Below, piece after piece: positions 47,515-56,011 of a stretch of 64,000 bases of DNA (positions are counted from its first letter, which is position 1; each line of letters begins with the position of its first letter). Source of the stretch: an uncultured SAR86 cluster bacterium (GTDB lineage Bacteria > Pseudomonadota > Gammaproteobacteria > Magnimaribacterales > TMED112); contig CACNDL010000002.1 in the NCBI GenBank assembly GCA_902619265.1, positions 196,505-260,504 on the forward strand. Direction: 5' to 3'. Below the pieces are notes generated by a model. That model was not told the DNA's origin, did no database searches, and saw only the letters and a list, made by a program, of their open reading frames with translations. The translations under genes and the position numbers were made by a program.

Positions 47515-47716
47515 TCTTAATTGTTGTAATATTTTCTGCCTCGTCATCAGGAATTTCGAGACCGAATTCCTCTTCAAATGCCATAACCAGCTCAACAGTA
47601 TCTAAAGAATCTGCTCCGAGGTCTTCAACAAACGAAGCATCAGGCGTGACATCTTCTTTATTAACACTTAACTGGTTACATACAATTTCAACAACTTTAT
47701 CTAGAACTTCGCTCAT
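47483..47716 (-). CDS. acpP: Acyl carrier protein
   Basis: AcpP carries acyl chains on a phosphopantetheine arm. The 77-aa acidic protein has the attachment Ser in [20 protein letters not shown], and the usual C-terminal helix ([13 protein letters not shown]). It lies between fabG and mltG; the usual fabF after acpP is missing. The enzyme that would activate it, AcpS, is encoded 6 kb away in this window. Confidence 0.97.
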   Translation of the reverse strand: MSEVLDKVVEIVCNQLSVNKEDVTPDASFVEDLGADSLDTVELVMAFEEEFGLEIPDDEAENITTIKSAVDWIEKNS

Positions 47717-47748
47717 TATTACTCCTCAGTAAATTCGTAAAACATACA

Positions 47749-48450
47749 TTACTTCATAAATAGCCCGCCATCAACTACTAATGTTTGGCCGGTAATATAA
47801 TTAGACTCTTCTGATACCAAAAAGTTTATCAAAGATGCAACATCTTCAACACTTCCCACTCTCTGTAAGGGAATTTTTTTGGTTATTTCTTCATCAATTA
47901 ACCCTTGAGTCATATCAGTTTGAATAAACCCTGGTGCAACTGAATTTACTGTAATATTTCTAGACCCTAACTCTTTTGCAAGTGAACGTGAAAAGGCTTC
48001 AACACCTGCTTTTGACGCAGAGTAATTTGTTTGACCAGGATTTCCCATTGAACCCGATATTGAACTAATGTTAATGATTCTCCCCCACTTCTTTTTTAAC
48101 ATTCCTCTAACAACTAATTTAGTCATTCTAAAAACGCTATTCAGATTCGTATCTATAACTTCCGCCCAATCATCCTCATTCATTCTCAAAAAAAGATTAT
48201 CTTTTGTAATGCCAGCATTATTAATGAGAATATCTGGATCAAAATCATTTACTATTTGTTGAAAATCATCAATTGATGCTTGATCGCAAACATCTAAATT
48301 GGCTACCTCCAGATTTTGGTGTGACATATCAAATTTTTTTGAGTCTCTTGAGGTGGCTAAGACTAAATACCCCTGGTCTAGAAGAGACAAAACAATTCCT
48401 TTGCCGATTCCCCTGTTACCGCCAGTTACTATTACCTTTTTATGCTCCAT
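47749..48450 (-). CDS. fabG: 3-oxoacyl-ACP reductase FabG
   Basis: FabG reduces 3-oxoacyl-ACP with NADPH. The 233-aa SDR has the cofactor motif VTGGNRGIGKGI, NNAGITKDN, and the catalytic Ser-Tyr-Lys set in INISSISGSMGNPGQTNYSASKAG. VAPGFIQTDMT and ITGQTLVVDGGLFM close the fold. It overlaps fabD by 11 nt and precedes acpP by 32 nt, as in classical fabD-fabG-acpP clusters. Confidence 0.96.
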   Translation of the reverse strand: MEHKKVIVTGGNRGIGKGIVLSLLDQGYLVLATSRDSKKFDMSHQNLEVANLDVCDQASIDDFQQIVNDFDPDILINNAGITKDNLFLRMNEDDWAEVIDTNLNSVFRMTKLVVRGMLKKKWGRIINISSISGSMGNPGQTNYSASKAGVEAFSRSLAKELGSRNITVNSVAPGFIQTDMTQGLIDEEITKKIPLQRVGSVEDVASLINFLVSEESNYITGQTLVVDGGLFMK

Positions 48451-49369
48451 GTCTACTTAATAATTCTTTAAATGTATCAATATTATCTAAAGATGAAAAT
48501 GATCCCTTTATTCTATTTTGCTTAGCCAAACCAGATAGAACTTTACTGGGCCCGACTTCATAATGCTCTTCAAGACCGTATTTCTTTAACCTATTCATAG
48601 AAGATACCCACTGAACTGGGTTGGATATTTGTTCAGCAAGATTATTGCAAATTTCTTTTGCTGTTAATGGAATTTTTGCGTGTAAATTTTGAATTACAGG
48701 AAAATCTGGCTTTCCAATCTTTATCTCATCAAGTACCAATTTTAATTTTGTAGAGGCTATTCCCATCAAGCTTGAGTGAGAAGGCACGGATACTGAAAGA
48801 TCAACTATTTTTTTTGCACCTTTTTGTTTTAGTTCGTCTTTTACCGACTCAATTTCATCTGTGTTGCCAGCAATTACAGTCTGTAATGGTGAGTTTATAT
48901 TTACTGCCTCAAGAAATTTTGCTTTCTTATCTAACAGAATTTTTTTTATGCTTTCACCGTCTAAACCAAGAACAGCAGACATTTTAGTTTTAGTATCGCC
49001 CTTGCTTTCAACCATAAAAGTTGCTCTAAATTTTATAAATCTAAGCGCATCCTTTAAATTGAAGCCACCTGCACATAAAAAAGCTGAAACTTCTCCAAGA
49101 CTATGTCCAGCAGCAACTTTTGGAAGTGGACAATTATGGTTTTTCCACACTTGAAAAAGCGAAAAACTCATCACCATCAAAAGTGGTTGGGTGTAATATG
49201 TATCGTTTAATCTTGGGTCGTCCTGAAAAATAATATTTTTTAAATCTTCCTTATAAAATTCTTCAGCTATGGACAAATTTTCTTGAAATTCATCAAATTC
49301 TTCAAAATGTTCTTTGAACATTCCAGTATATTGAGATCCTTGACCAGGAAATAAGAACGAAAAAGCCAT
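48440..49369 (-). CDS. fabD: Malonyl-CoA:ACP transacylase FabD
   Basis: FabD moves malonyl from CoA to ACP. The 309-aa protein starts AFSFLFPGQGSQYTGM and has the nucleophile Ser in AAGHSLGEVSAF, with the catalytic His in VSVPSHSSLM. The start lies 5 nt after rpmF. The plsX and fabH genes that normally separate rpmF from fabD are absent here. Confidence 0.96.
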   Translation of the reverse strand: MAFSFLFPGQGSQYTGMFKEHFEEFDEFQENLSIAEEFYKEDLKNIIFQDDPRLNDTYYTQPLLMVMSFSLFQVWKNHNCPLPKVAAGHSLGEVSAFLCAGGFNLKDALRFIKFRATFMVESKGDTKTKMSAVLGLDGESIKKILLDKKAKFLEAVNINSPLQTVIAGNTDEIESVKDELKQKGAKKIVDLSVSVPSHSSLMGIASTKLKLVLDEIKIGKPDFPVIQNLHAKIPLTAKEICNNLAEQISNPVQWVSSMNRLKKYGLEEHYEVGPSKVLSGLAKQNRIKGSFSSLDNIDTFKELLSRHGA

Positions 49370-49374
49370 TTAGA

Positions 49375-49584
49375 TTACTGTTGGGTTTCTTCTTCTGATT
49401 CTTTTGATTTCTTTTTAAGATCTTTGACTAATCTACCTTTGTAGAAACCATCAGCAGACATATTGTGTCTTAAATGTCTTTCGCCTGAAACTGGATCAGT
49501 CGACAAAGAATTAGAACTCAACGCATCATGAGAACGTCTCATCCCAACTCTACTTCTTGTTTTTTTACTTTTTTGTACAGCCAT
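49375..49584 (-). CDS. rpmF: 50S ribosomal protein L32
   Basis: A 69-aa basic protein: [19 protein letters not shown] is the L32 N-terminus, and [19 protein letters not shown] the middle. The C-terminal tail is acidic/Lys-rich and slightly longer than average. It has no zinc cysteines, like the E. coli-type L32. Usually preceded by yceD; here it diverges directly from ybjQ across 77 bp. Confidence 0.95.
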   Translation of the reverse strand: MAVQKSKKTRSRVGMRRSHDALSSNSLSTDPVSGERHLRHNMSADGFYKGRLVKDLKKKSKESEEETQQ

Positions 49585-49661
49585 GAAGCATGCATTTTAA
49601 ATCTTTTAATAGTTCTTGTGAAGCATAATAATCAATTGAAATAATTTGTTAGAATTAGGGT

Positions 49662-49979
49662 ATGTTGATAACAACTTCAGAAAGCATCCCTGGAAAAAAT
49701 ATTGTTAGTACAATTGGTTACGTAAAAGGCAGCTCTGCAAGAGCTAGGCATGCAGTAGCAGACATGTTTGCAGGCCTTAAAAATATTGTTGGAGGAGAAG
49801 TAGAAGAATATTCAAGACTTCTTCAACAAACTCGTGATCAAGCTGTCGAAAGAATGATCGTTGATGCAGAAAAAAAGGGAGCTAACGCAATAATATGTTT
49901 TAGAATTCAAAGCAGTACCATTGCACAAGGCGCTTCAGAAGTGGTTGCTTATGGCACCGCTGTAATTTTTGAAGATTAG
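49662..49979 (+). CDS. YbjQ/UPF0145 family heavy-metal-binding domain protein
   Basis: The 105-aa protein matches the YbjQ family: MLITTSESIPGKNIVSTIGY, GSSARARHAVADMFAGLKNIVGGEVEEY (residues 24-50), and GANAIICFRIQSSTIAQGASE. The fold is a homopentameric ring; the name refers to a proposed metal-binding role that is not proven. It is isolated between rpmF and the DUF805 gene, the stops 1 nt apart. Confidence 0.88.
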   Translation: MLITTSESIPGKNIVSTIGYVKGSSARARHAVADMFAGLKNIVGGEVEEYSRLLQQTRDQAVERMIVDAEKKGANAIICFRIQSSTIAQGASEVVAYGTAVIFED

Positions 49980-49980
49980 C

Positions 49981-50508
49981 TTAATATGTATCTTCTTCTT
50001 CAAGTGGGTTAGGGCCAAACCTGTTGTCTTCGTAGCCACCCTGTCTTAAAAAAGCTAAACAATAAAGAATTGTGATTAAGTTTCCAGCTGCACTCAGCCT
50101 GACCGCTGCAGGCTCAACAGAAGGAAAAATTCCAAACCATATACTCATAACGCTAACTAAAAAGTACGGCACAGCCCAATAATAGCTAGCATCAAGGTCT
50201 TGTAACCTTCTGATAGTTACAGCAAGCATAGGTAAAAAGAATATTAGAGATAATGCTACAGATGATATGCGTGTTCCTATTCCAAAGCTACTGTCTAGAA
50301 TAAATTCTGTTGCTTGGTTTTCACTCAAAGATGCCACATATTCCCAATCTACACTACCGAAAGTTGTAAATGCCACCACAGCGCTAACTACTATAGAAAT
50401 AATTACTGTAAATAACATAAAATACCACCATTCTGCCCTGCAAGATCTACCTTTGAAAGTAGAGTAATTATCTATTAATGCTGACTTTACTGCTTGACTA
50501 AAATTCAT
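49981..50508 (-). CDS. DUF805 membrane protein
   Basis: The 175-aa protein has the DUF805 pattern: SALIDNYSTFKGRSCRAEWW, a cluster of four hydrophobic helices, and TIRRLQDLDASYYWAV in the middle. These proteins are inner-membrane and of unknown role. It overlaps rsmJ by 4 nt and is the last gene of the long reverse-strand chain from sdhE. The C-terminal tail (GPNPLEEEDTY) is acidic. Confidence 0.88.
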   Translation of the reverse strand: MNFSQAVKSALIDNYSTFKGRSCRAEWWYFMLFTVIISIVVSAVVAFTTFGSVDWEYVASLSENQATEFILDSSFGIGTRISSVALSLIFFLPMLAVTIRRLQDLDASYYWAVPYFLVSVMSIWFGIFPSVEPAAVRLSAAGNLITILYCLAFLRQGGYEDNRFGPNPLEEEDTY

Positions 50509-51233
50509 TTTTCTCCCTTTGAATATACATCATATCTTACTGATGAACCCTTAAATGATATAGCAGAGTAATCTTTTATACTAGGTGCTGCTCTCAATTC
50601 TTTCTTAATTACTAATCTTTTAAAATTTGATTTATAAAATTCAACTGAAGGATCATCATATTCTTTAAGATAATTATCTAGAAATTGCATTTGTTTTGTT
50701 CTTTTTAATTTTTTCTTCGAGTTAAACATTGGATCAACGTAAATAACATCGAAGTTTTCTGCGGATGATAAAAAAGCACGACTATCGTTATTTATAACTG
50801 ATATGTTGTTTTTAGCATCATTGAAATATGACAAATTAGGTAAATTGTTTAATGCCTCCTCAATCAAAATACATAACCCTGTATTCTTTTCTAAAACAGT
50901 AATTTTTTGTCCAAGCAATGCAAGAATAAAGGCATCATGCCCTAAGCCTCCTGTAGTATCTAAGATATGCTTTTGTGATGTTGATTGCCAACCAATTGCT
51001 TTTTTTAAAAGACTTTCACCCTGATACTGCGAAATCCTCGCACGAAATTTACCCTCTCTAAACGAATTTTCTAATTTGTAATTACCAGAATGCAGAATTG
51101 ACTGATCATCAATAGATACATATGTTTCTGCAGATTCAGAGTTTATTAATGGTACATTATATTTTTCTGATAGCTTTTTAGCTCTTTTTTGGGTGCTAAC
51201 ATTTAATACTTTTATTCCTTCTATATCAGCCAC
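50505..51233 (-). CDS. rsmJ: 16S rRNA (guanine1516-N2)-methyltransferase RsmJ
   Basis: RsmJ methylates G1516 of 16S rRNA. The 242-aa protein shows the SAM motif ILDTTGGLGHDAFILALLGQ, then TVLEKN, and the catalytic-loop-type DVIYVDPMFNSKKKLKRTKQ, which is diagnostic for this family. It overlaps uppP by 13 nt and DUF805 by 4 nt. Confidence 0.93.
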   Translation of the reverse strand: MADIEGIKVLNVSTQKRAKKLSEKYNVPLINSESAETYVSIDDQSILHSGNYKLENSFREGKFRARISQYQGESLLKKAIGWQSTSQKHILDTTGGLGHDAFILALLGQKITVLEKNTGLCILIEEALNNLPNLSYFNDAKNNISVINNDSRAFLSSAENFDVIYVDPMFNSKKKLKRTKQMQFLDNYLKEYDDPSVEFYKSNFKRLVIKKELRAAPSIKDYSAISFKGSSVRYDVYSKGEK

Positions 51234-51985
51234 AGTAATATTATTCCTAAAATCAATCTATAAACAATAAATGGCATATAACCGAGCTTCTGTACAAGAC
51301 CAAGAAATAAAGATATAGATAAATAAGATACTGTAAATGTCGTTAAAAATGCTATAAAAGTCGTTAAAATGTTTATATCTTCTTCTAAAGTGTTATATTC
51401 TAAAAAACTAAAAACAAGAGCTCCAAGTATGGTTGGGATCGATAGCATTAGAGAGTATTTTGCAGCCTCTGACTTTCTATAACCTAAAAATAATGAACCT
51501 GTAATAGCGGTTCCAGACCTAGATGCACCTGATATCAAGCTAAATGTTTGGAATAAACCTATTAAAATTGCATGTTTTGCCGTCATGTCTGAATTTGAGT
51601 ACTTTTGTTGGCTAGTTTTTTCAGATACATAAAGCAATAGGGCAAAAAAGATGTTTGCATAGGCTATTGATTTTAAAGACCACCTATAATCACCTATTCC
51701 TTCAACAAACAATGCTATCAAGACGATTGGCAAGGTACTTATAATCAAAAACAAGAATGTTTTAGAGACATAGAAGCTTAATCTTAAAAATTCATCCCTA
51801 AAATAAATAAGAACAGCCATCAAGGTTGCAAAATGTACCGTTATGTCAAAAATAATACCTTGATCAGGCCATCCAAGTACTTTGCTAGGAAGCAATAAGT
51901 GTGCAGAACTTGATATAGGTAAAAATTCAGTTATGGCTTGGATGATGCTAAGTATGATTATTTGCAGTAAAGATAGTTCCGTCAT
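51221..51985 (-). CDS. uppP: Undecaprenyl-diphosphatase (UppP/BacA)
   Basis: UppP recycles undecaprenyl diphosphate in the membrane for wall synthesis. The 254-aa polytopic protein has the signature ITEFLPISSSAHLLL and the second active-site motif SLISGASRSGTAITGSLFLG (position about 150). Several helices span the sequence. The protein overlaps tsaB by 4 nt. Confidence 0.95.
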   Translation of the reverse strand: MTELSLLQIIILSIIQAITEFLPISSSAHLLLPSKVLGWPDQGIIFDITVHFATLMAVLIYFRDEFLRLSFYVSKTFLFLIISTLPIVLIALFVEGIGDYRWSLKSIAYANIFFALLLYVSEKTSQQKYSNSDMTAKHAILIGLFQTFSLISGASRSGTAITGSLFLGYRKSEAAKYSLMLSIPTILGALVFSFLEYNTLEEDINILTTFIAFLTTFTVSYLSISLFLGLVQKLGYMPFIVYRLILGIILLWLI

Positions 51986-52569
51986 CTACTTTTTACATAG
52001 TTTAATTCTTTTATGTAGTTTGGATAATTTGAAGAAAGCGCTTTATTTTCAGGTCCCATAACTAAGTCAAGAATATTTTTTGAGATAACTTCACAATTTA
52101 ACTCAATCATATTTTTAAATTTTAGTTGATCGTTTTGTAAAACTACATAAGCTGTATCCTTTGGGATTTCATCTAAGCTTTCGCAATAATGATCAGTATC
52201 ATTGTATCTATAGAAATAATCGTTCTTACTTCCTTTCATAACTGCCACCCTTTCAGGATGATTATGTTGTAATGCTGTTAGATTAGAAAACGCATAAAAC
52301 TTCTTATTTATAATCAAGTTTAGAGTGTCTAAAAATGTGAAGGCTAGTCTGGCTCCAGTATAGGAACCTGGCCCTGCTGCATAGGCCATTTGTTCAATGT
52401 GCTTAAATTCAAATCCAGGTATATTGTCTCTTATTGTCGAGATCTTGTGGTCCCAATCATTTCTTTTTTTGATAGATTCTTCTTCAAATTCAAAGAAATA
52501 GTGCTTTTCATTGTAATTCAAAGCAACATAATGCTTAATTGAAGTTAGGTCTATGACAATGCTGTTCAA
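51982..52569 (-). CDS. tsaB: tRNA threonylcarbamoyladenosine biosynthesis protein TsaB
   Basis: TsaB supports TsaD in making t6A37 of ANN-decoding tRNAs. The 195-aa actin-like protein has the family text AYAAGPGSYTGARLAFTFLD and an N-terminal strand start (MNSIVIDLTS). It is shorter and more diverged than E. coli TsaB (231 aa). It overlaps adk by 4 nt. Confidence 0.88.
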   Translation of the reverse strand: MNSIVIDLTSIKHYVALNYNEKHYFFEFEEESIKKRNDWDHKISTIRDNIPGFEFKHIEQMAYAAGPGSYTGARLAFTFLDTLNLIINKKFYAFSNLTALQHNHPERVAVMKGSKNDYFYRYNDTDHYCESLDEIPKDTAYVVLQNDQLKFKNMIELNCEVISKNILDLVMGPENKALSSNYPNYIKELNYVKSR

Positions 52570-53201
52570 GTTGAAATGCTTTGGCGAATTGAGTCGGTTA
52601 CCACATCAACCGACTTTGATGCATCTATTTCAATAAATTTCAAATTTTTATTTTTATAAAATTCAAGCAATGGTTCTGTTTCATTGTAATAGACCGACAA
52701 TCTTTTTTTAATTACTTCAGGATTATCATCTTCTCTCTGTATTAATGCTTCTCCAGTAACATCGTCAAAACCATCTTTTTTTGGAGGATTATGTAGTATG
52801 TGATAAGAACGACCAGATGCTAAATGAACTCTTCTTCCAGACATTCTAGAAATGATCTCTTCCTCTTTAATACTTAAATATAAGACCAAATCTATGGAAA
52901 TGTTGGCATCATCTAAAGCCTTACCTTGGTCAAGGTTTCTCGGAAATCCATCCAATAAAAAACCGTTTGCACAATCTTCTTTTTGAATTCTTTCAACAAG
53001 CATTTCTATTATTATTTCATTGGGAACGAGAGTTCCTGAAGAAAGATATGACTGAACTCTAGTTGCTAATTCGCTATTTGATCTGCTTACTTCTCTCATC
53101 ATTGCACCAGTGGAGATGTTTGCCAGACCATAATCTTTTTGAATGAATTCTGCTTGAGTTCCTTTGCCTGCTCCTGGCATGCCTAAAAGTATTAAATTCA
53201 T
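52566..53201 (-). CDS. adk: Adenylate kinase
   Basis: Adk equilibrates ATP, ADP and AMP. The 211-aa protein has the P-loop LLGMPGAGKGTQAEFI, the AMP-site ISTGAMMREV and GFLLDGFPRNLDQGKALDD, with the LID SGRRVHLASGRSYHILHNPP. LID lacks zinc cysteines, as in most gram-negative enzymes. It overlaps acpS and tsaB by 4 nt each. Confidence 0.97.
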   Translation of the reverse strand: MNLILLGMPGAGKGTQAEFIQKDYGLANISTGAMMREVSRSNSELATRVQSYLSSGTLVPNEIIIEMLVERIQKEDCANGFLLDGFPRNLDQGKALDDANISIDLVLYLSIKEEEIISRMSGRRVHLASGRSYHILHNPPKKDGFDDVTGEALIQREDDNPEVIKKRLSVYYNETEPLLEFYKNKNLKFIEIDASKSVDVVTDSIRQSIST

Positions 53202-53554
53202 TTTTCTAAGACCACAAAAGACAAAGTATAACTATCAGTATTGGTTATTGATAGATGATGTTTAATATTCTCCAATTTATGGTTGATTAATTCAGGTTTG
53301 CCAAGCTCATTTTTTTTCATCGAGATATCAGATGGGTAGACACCCCGAAAACCAATCCCTAACGCCTTAACGAGAGCTTCTTTGGCGGCAAATGATGAGC
53401 ATAAGAAATTTATTTTTTGAGAATTTTTTAAGCTGGAAAACTCTGCTTTTTCATTGGCTGAGAGAATTTTATCTAAAAATCTATCCCCGTACTTTTTATA
53501 AAGCTTTTGTACTCTACTATTGATAATTAAATCAGTGCCAATACCCAAAATCAT
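53198..53554 (-). CDS. acpS: Holo-[acyl-carrier-protein] synthase
   Basis: AcpS transfers phosphopantetheine from CoA to AcpP. The 118-aa protein has ILGIGTDLIINSRVQKLYKK at the N-terminus and FAAKEALVKALGIGFRGVYP, containing the metal-binding Glu and the catalytic Asp region. It follows recO directly; the pdxJ that usually lies between them is absent. Confidence 0.95.
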   Translation of the reverse strand: MILGIGTDLIINSRVQKLYKKYGDRFLDKILSANEKAEFSSLKNSQKINFLCSSFAAKEALVKALGIGFRGVYPSDISMKKNELGKPELINHKLENIKHHLSITNTDSYTLSFVVLEK

Positions 53555-54228
53555 TTAAAAAATATCCTACTTTTAATGTTCAATTCTTCAAAGTAATAAT
53601 TTATCGTTGTCCTATTAATTTCTTTACATGCTTGCAAAGAGTTTTTTGAGAATTTCCTTTCATTTATTTCATTCAATATCTTACCATCATACCCTTGCTC
53701 ACTTTTAGAGAATCCTGACTGCGGTGAATATTTATATCTTAAGCCATTCATTATTCGCTCATTACTATCGTAATCACTTGAGAAATTTATTTCATAGCCT
53801 AAGATGCTCAAAATATTTAATTCAAAATTCCTTAAAATTTTTTCAATTTGATTGTTTCTTTTTAGATTCGAAATGCACTTTTTATAAATATCAAAGATTT
53901 CCATTGATTCATCTGCCTGTGCAACAAGATAATTGATTAATTCATTGACATAGAAAGCTGAGTATAGATTTTCACTACCAAAAAAATCTTCAAACGCTTC
54001 ACTTGGCTCAGCAAGGACAAGTGACTTCAAATCAGATTTTCCACGATAATCAATATTCAAACATTGAAACGGCTCGAGATTACCAGAAAGTCTTGAATTT
54101 TTACGTTTAGCACCTTTTGCAACTGCAGAAATTTTGCCTTTCTTTTCTGTAAGAAATGTAACAATTAAGCTTGTTTCTTTATATGGCCGTGAATGGATAA
54201 CATATGCTTTTTGCAGATTAGAAATCAT
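53551..54228 (-). CDS. recO: DNA repair protein RecO
   Basis: RecO loads RecA on SSB-coated DNA together with RecR. The 225-aa protein has the N-terminal OB-fold with AYVIHSRPYKETSLIVTFLT and KGAKRKNSRLSGNLEPFQ, followed by a helical C-terminal part. The zinc-type cysteines are not present, as in other gammaproteobacteria. The start overlaps the era stop by 1 nt and the end overlaps acpS by 4 nt. Confidence 0.92.
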   Translation of the reverse strand: MISNLQKAYVIHSRPYKETSLIVTFLTEKKGKISAVAKGAKRKNSRLSGNLEPFQCLNIDYRGKSDLKSLVLAEPSEAFEDFFGSENLYSAFYVNELINYLVAQADESMEIFDIYKKCISNLKRNNQIEKILRNFELNILSILGYEINFSSDYDSNERIMNGLRYKYSPQSGFSKSEQGYDGKILNEINERKFSKNSLQACKEINRTTINYYFEELNIKSRIFFK

Positions 54229-55109
54229 TAACTCTTGATACCAAAACTTTCTAAGCTAATTGGGTTATTCACCCAGTTTTTTTGAACTTTACACCATAAT
54301 TTAAGCATTACTTTTTTATTTAATTTTCTCTCGAGATCAATTCTTGCAGCAGTGCCAATAGATTTTATTTTGTCTCCGCTCTTACCTATCACTATACTTT
54401 TTTGACTTTGTTTAGAAACATATATGTTTGCATCTATTTCGAATACATCTTTTTTTTCGTTCAATAATTCAATTACAACTGCGGTCTCATAAGGAAGCTC
54501 ATCCCCTAGTAAACGAATAACCTTTTCTCTAATTATTTCACTAATTTCAAATGTATTGCTTTGAAAATCTATTTCTTCCGGATAAAAAAATTCATTTTCG
54601 GGTAAGGCCTTTTCAAGCTCTTGTTGAACAAGATCAATACCATCATTATTTTTTGCTGATATTGGAATGATTGAATAAAAATCATCTTTATTAAATGTTT
54701 TTTCAACAAAAGAAAAAAGCTCCTTTTTATTTTTTACTAGATCAATTTTATTGATTACAAGGATTTTTTTTGCGTGCGACTCATTTGCCAAGTCTAGGCT
54801 CTCTTTATCAATTGCATCAAATTTTGTGCCTGAGACCATAAAAATAATAACGTCAACATCATGAATAACTTCAGCTGGTTTCTTTCTCAAAACTTTATTG
54901 ATAGTTTTTTCACTTTTTTTATGAATGCCAGGTGTATCAATGAAAATTATCTGTGTAGTTTTAAGACTCTTAATAGCATATATATTAGATCTGGTTGTTT
55001 GTGGTTTATTTGCAGTAATTGAGACTTTTTTCTCTAGAAATTTATTTAAAAAGGTTGATTTACCAACATTAGTTTTACCAATTATGGTTACATAACCACA
55101 CTTACTCAT
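54228..55109 (-). CDS. era: GTPase Era
   Basis: Era is a GTPase for 30S assembly that binds the 16S 3' end. The 293-aa protein has G1 IIGKTNVGKSTFLNKFL, G3 DTPGIHKKS, G4 NKIDLVK and a C-terminal KH domain with VIGKSGDKIKSIGTAARIDL. It starts in a TAATG overlap with lepB. The rnc gene that normally stands between lepB and era is absent. Confidence 0.97.
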   Translation of the reverse strand: MSKCGYVTIIGKTNVGKSTFLNKFLEKKVSITANKPQTTRSNIYAIKSLKTTQIIFIDTPGIHKKSEKTINKVLRKKPAEVIHDVDVIIFMVSGTKFDAIDKESLDLANESHAKKILVINKIDLVKNKKELFSFVEKTFNKDDFYSIIPISAKNNDGIDLVQQELEKALPENEFFYPEEIDFQSNTFEISEIIREKVIRLLGDELPYETAVVIELLNEKKDVFEIDANIYVSKQSQKSIVIGKSGDKIKSIGTAARIDLERKLNKKVMLKLWCKVQKNWVNNPISLESFGIKS

Positions 55110-56011
55110 TAATTAATTACTCCAGCTCTGTCAAAGCTTGGCCATTCATCTGGTTTCCATGACATCCATATAAAATCTGCCCTGCCCCAAATTACATCCT
55201 CACTTATGTAGCCCCACGCTCGACTGTCATTAGAATTATCCCTGTTGTCGCCGCTCACAAAATACATTCCTTCTGGAATTACCCAGTTTCCGTTTTGACC
55301 TCTTCTTGCCATATGTCTGATTAAGTAATCATTTTCACCATTAGACTCAATCAGTAAATTACTATTTGAATTTTGATCAAACTCTTCTTGGGAGAGTAAA
55401 ATACCATTTACATAGTATTTTTTATTTACGTATGTGACGGTATCTCCTCCTTTGGCAATTACTCTTTTTACAAAAGGGACAGTAGGTTTATGTGGTGGAA
55501 AAAATACCACAATTTCACCTACTTCTGGGCCCTTTGAAAACAATTTTTCTCTACCAGTAAAAGGAATTTCTAAACCATAAGCATTTCTATTAACAAGGAC
55601 AAAATCACCTATCTCAAGATTAGGACGCATTGACTCAGATGGTATTTGCCAAGGCTCATAAACATATCCTCGCAAGAAGAAGACTAAAAAGATATTTATA
55701 AACCATCCTCTGCTTTCTTTGATAATTTCAGTTTTATTATTAATTAAAGCAACTATTAAAATCACTAAAGAAAATACTGAGTAAAAAGCAAGCAAATCTC
55801 CGATGTTCCATTGTTTTACAAAAAGAATGCCTATTATCAATATAGATATGAACAGGCCTAATCTTTGCATATTTCTGTGCAATTTATCATTGAAATTATC
55901 TGTAGACTTCATCCAGTACCAATGAACAGCAATTAGACAAATGCTTAAATTTAATAATAAAAAAATTGGCAAGTTGGCAATTGGTTGAATTAGATTAAAG
56001 AAGGTGTTCAT
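55109..56011 (-). CDS. lepB: Signal peptidase I
   Basis: LepB cleaves signal peptides at the periplasmic face. N-terminal transmembrane helices lie at about residues 12-32 and 50-92. The catalytic Ser127 is in [13 protein letters not shown] and the base Lys182 in [26 protein letters not shown] is the conserved box E. It has 300 aa, similar to other gammaproteobacterial LepB. It overlaps lepA by 4 nt. Confidence 0.97.
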   Translation of the reverse strand: MNTFFNLIQPIANLPIFLLLNLSICLIAVHWYWMKSTDNFNDKLHRNMQRLGLFISILIIGILFVKQWNIGDLLAFYSVFSLVILIVALINNKTEIIKESRGWFINIFLVFFLRGYVYEPWQIPSESMRPNLEIGDFVLVNRNAYGLEIPFTGREKLFSKGPEVGEIVVFFPPHKPTVPFVKRVIAKGGDTVTYVNKKYYVNGILLSQEEFDQNSNSNLLIESNGENDYLIRHMARRGQNGNWVIPEGMYFVSGDNRDNSNDSRAWGYISEDVIWGRADFIWMSWKPDEWPSFDRAGVIN

